A stretch of DNA of 52,074 bases, from NCBI GenBank assembly GCA_015521295.1, contig WAOL01000079.1:1-52074 (forward strand). Direction: 5' to 3'. The stretch comes from Desulfurococcales archaeon. GTDB lineage: Archaea; Thermoproteota; Thermoprotei_A; Sulfolobales; NBVN01. Positions 51,445-52,074 of this stretch are shown here, one piece after another. The position numbers and the translations under genes are program-made. The notes beneath the pieces were generated by a model. It was not told where the DNA came from and made no database searches. It was given only the letters and a program-made list of their open reading frames with translations. Each line of letters opens with the position of its first letter. Position 1 is the first letter of the stretch.

Positions 51445-52074
51445 TTAAAGATACTTTTCTTCAGCCTTCATCAGGTGTCTTTGCTTTATGAAGAGTATTG
51501 TACCGAGCACACCCGTAACAGCCCCCGCAGCCGAGGTAAGGGCGGAGACGAATGCTAATGCGGAGTATGGTCTGCTTAACTTAATTATTACGTAAGTATA
51601 CGTGATGTTACATTCCTCGGGTACGGTAACGTTAAGGAATTCAGCACCAGGTACTGTGATGGATGCCGCACCTTGACGTACCTCGGCAATGAAGCTCTTG
51701 TTCGTGCCATATATCGCTACATTAATGTACCTCAAGTTACAGCCAGACACCTTAAGCGTTAAGTTAGTCACGAACGTTTCCACGCCCGCCAATACATCAG
51801 CAGGGGGCATGTTCTTAGGTATTCTTTCTCCGGTAACGATGGGACCTTGTTCTACGAACTTCGTCGTGTATCTTATTTCAGTGGACATAATCGCTAGGGG
51901 TATGGTAATCACTAATAGCGTAAGCCCTATCACCACGAGCTTCTTCCAGTATATGTATGGCGGCTTATTGGATTTCCTTATTGGATACAAAATCTTTGCC
52001 TCAAATGAATAGTGAATTAACAACAATATAAAGAGTATTGGAATCAACGCGACAATTTTATGCTTGCTCAATAA
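51445..52074 (-). CDS. membrane protein with extracellular domain (possibly partial at window edge)
   Basis: The protein has two N-terminal membrane helices (IVALIPILFILLLIHYSF and LVVIGLTLLVITIPLAIM), an extracellular region of about 100 residues with NxS/T sequons (NLTLKVSGC, NVTVPEECNITYTY) and two Cys that may pair, and a C-terminal helix (ALTSAAGAVTGVLGTILFI). TTG 52071 is the only in-window start, but the frame stays open to the edge, so the gene may begin outside. No family is recognised. Confidence 0.6.
   Translation of the reverse strand, partial: LLSKHKIVALIPILFILLLIHYSFEAKILYPIRKSNKPPYIYWKKLVVIGLTLLVITIPLAIMSTEIRYTTKFVEQGPIVTGERIPKNMPPADVLAGVETFVTNLTLKVSGCNLRYINVAIYGTNKSFIAEVRQGAASITVPGAEFLNVTVPEECNITYTYVIIKLSRPYSALAFVSALTSAAGAVTGVLGTILFIKQRHLMKAEEKYL

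Noticed and set aside
1-52074. CRISPR array, cas genes, insertion sequences or transposases
   Set aside because: No regularly spaced repeats, no Cas-like proteins and no transposase-like ORF were seen on either strand.

Overview
This window comes from a hyperthermophilic archaeon of the crenarchaeal (Thermoproteota/TACK) type. The pointers are archaeal and eukaryote-like ribosomal proteins (S24e, S27ae, S3Ae, S6e, L15e, L37e), aIF2 gamma, Rpo7, Spt4, TBP, Orc1/Cdc6, glycerol-1-phosphate dehydrogenase, the KEOPS genes and RNase P proteins. A long-form S6e and a RecJ/Cdc45-like protein without its metal motif fit crenarchaea. Promoters are TATA-like, GTG and TTG starts are common, and both tRNA genes encode CCA. 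I cannot fix the genus from sequence alone; a Desulfurococcales-like lineage is an inference.

Region by region: 1-156 is the 3' end of 23S rRNA. At 307-8957 lie an iron-type alcohol dehydrogenase, a minus-strand RNA m5C methyltransferase/PUA pair, acylphosphatase, and a plus-strand run of CYTH, SAM hydrolase, NMN adenylyltransferase, RNA 3'-phosphate cyclase, FKBP, aIF2 gamma and a PIN protein. At 9014-15253 is an information-processing block: Rpo7, Spt4, S24e, S27ae, Kae1, Bud32, XTP pyrophosphatase, S15, Cdc45/RecJ-like, Pcc1 and S3Ae. At 15354-20238 come a GlmU-like enzyme, a YchF GTPase facing it, L15e, a COG1325 RNA-binding protein and the RNase P proteins Rpp30 and Pop5, the latter with an N-terminal membrane helix. 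At 20425-24251 a C/D box guide RNA lies in the leader of a second RNA m5C methyltransferase, followed by a complete methylmalonyl-CoA mutase/epimerase operon. At 24268-35433 are housekeeping genes (Pcm, S6e, G1P dehydrogenase, proteasome beta, aCPSF1, SmAP, L37e, Orc1/Cdc6), conserved proteins of unknown role and tRNA-Ala(GGC).

From 35419 to 41996 a divergent cluster (DUF58 and MoxR leftward; a DUF4129-type membrane protein, two further membrane proteins and a DUF4350-like protein rightward) looks like a dedicated cell-envelope system. Downstream of tRNA-Leu(GAG) (42829-42916) the DNA becomes accessory in character: a cluster of inverted repeats, two surface-anchored proteins of unknown function, an archaeo-eukaryotic-primase-like protein, and a promoter-driven structured RNA candidate at about 46779-46893. 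Then follow an MTA phosphorylase/SIS/SDR operon, a metallophosphoesterase, TBP with a perfect palindrome in its promoter, and a 560-base non-coding stretch with at least one more structured RNA candidate (about 51211-51370). A membrane protein runs to the window edge.

The items most worth follow-up are the three kinds of RNA candidate, the membrane-anchored Pop5, the tRNA-Leu-adjacent island with its primase-like gene, and the MoxR/DUF58 envelope cluster.
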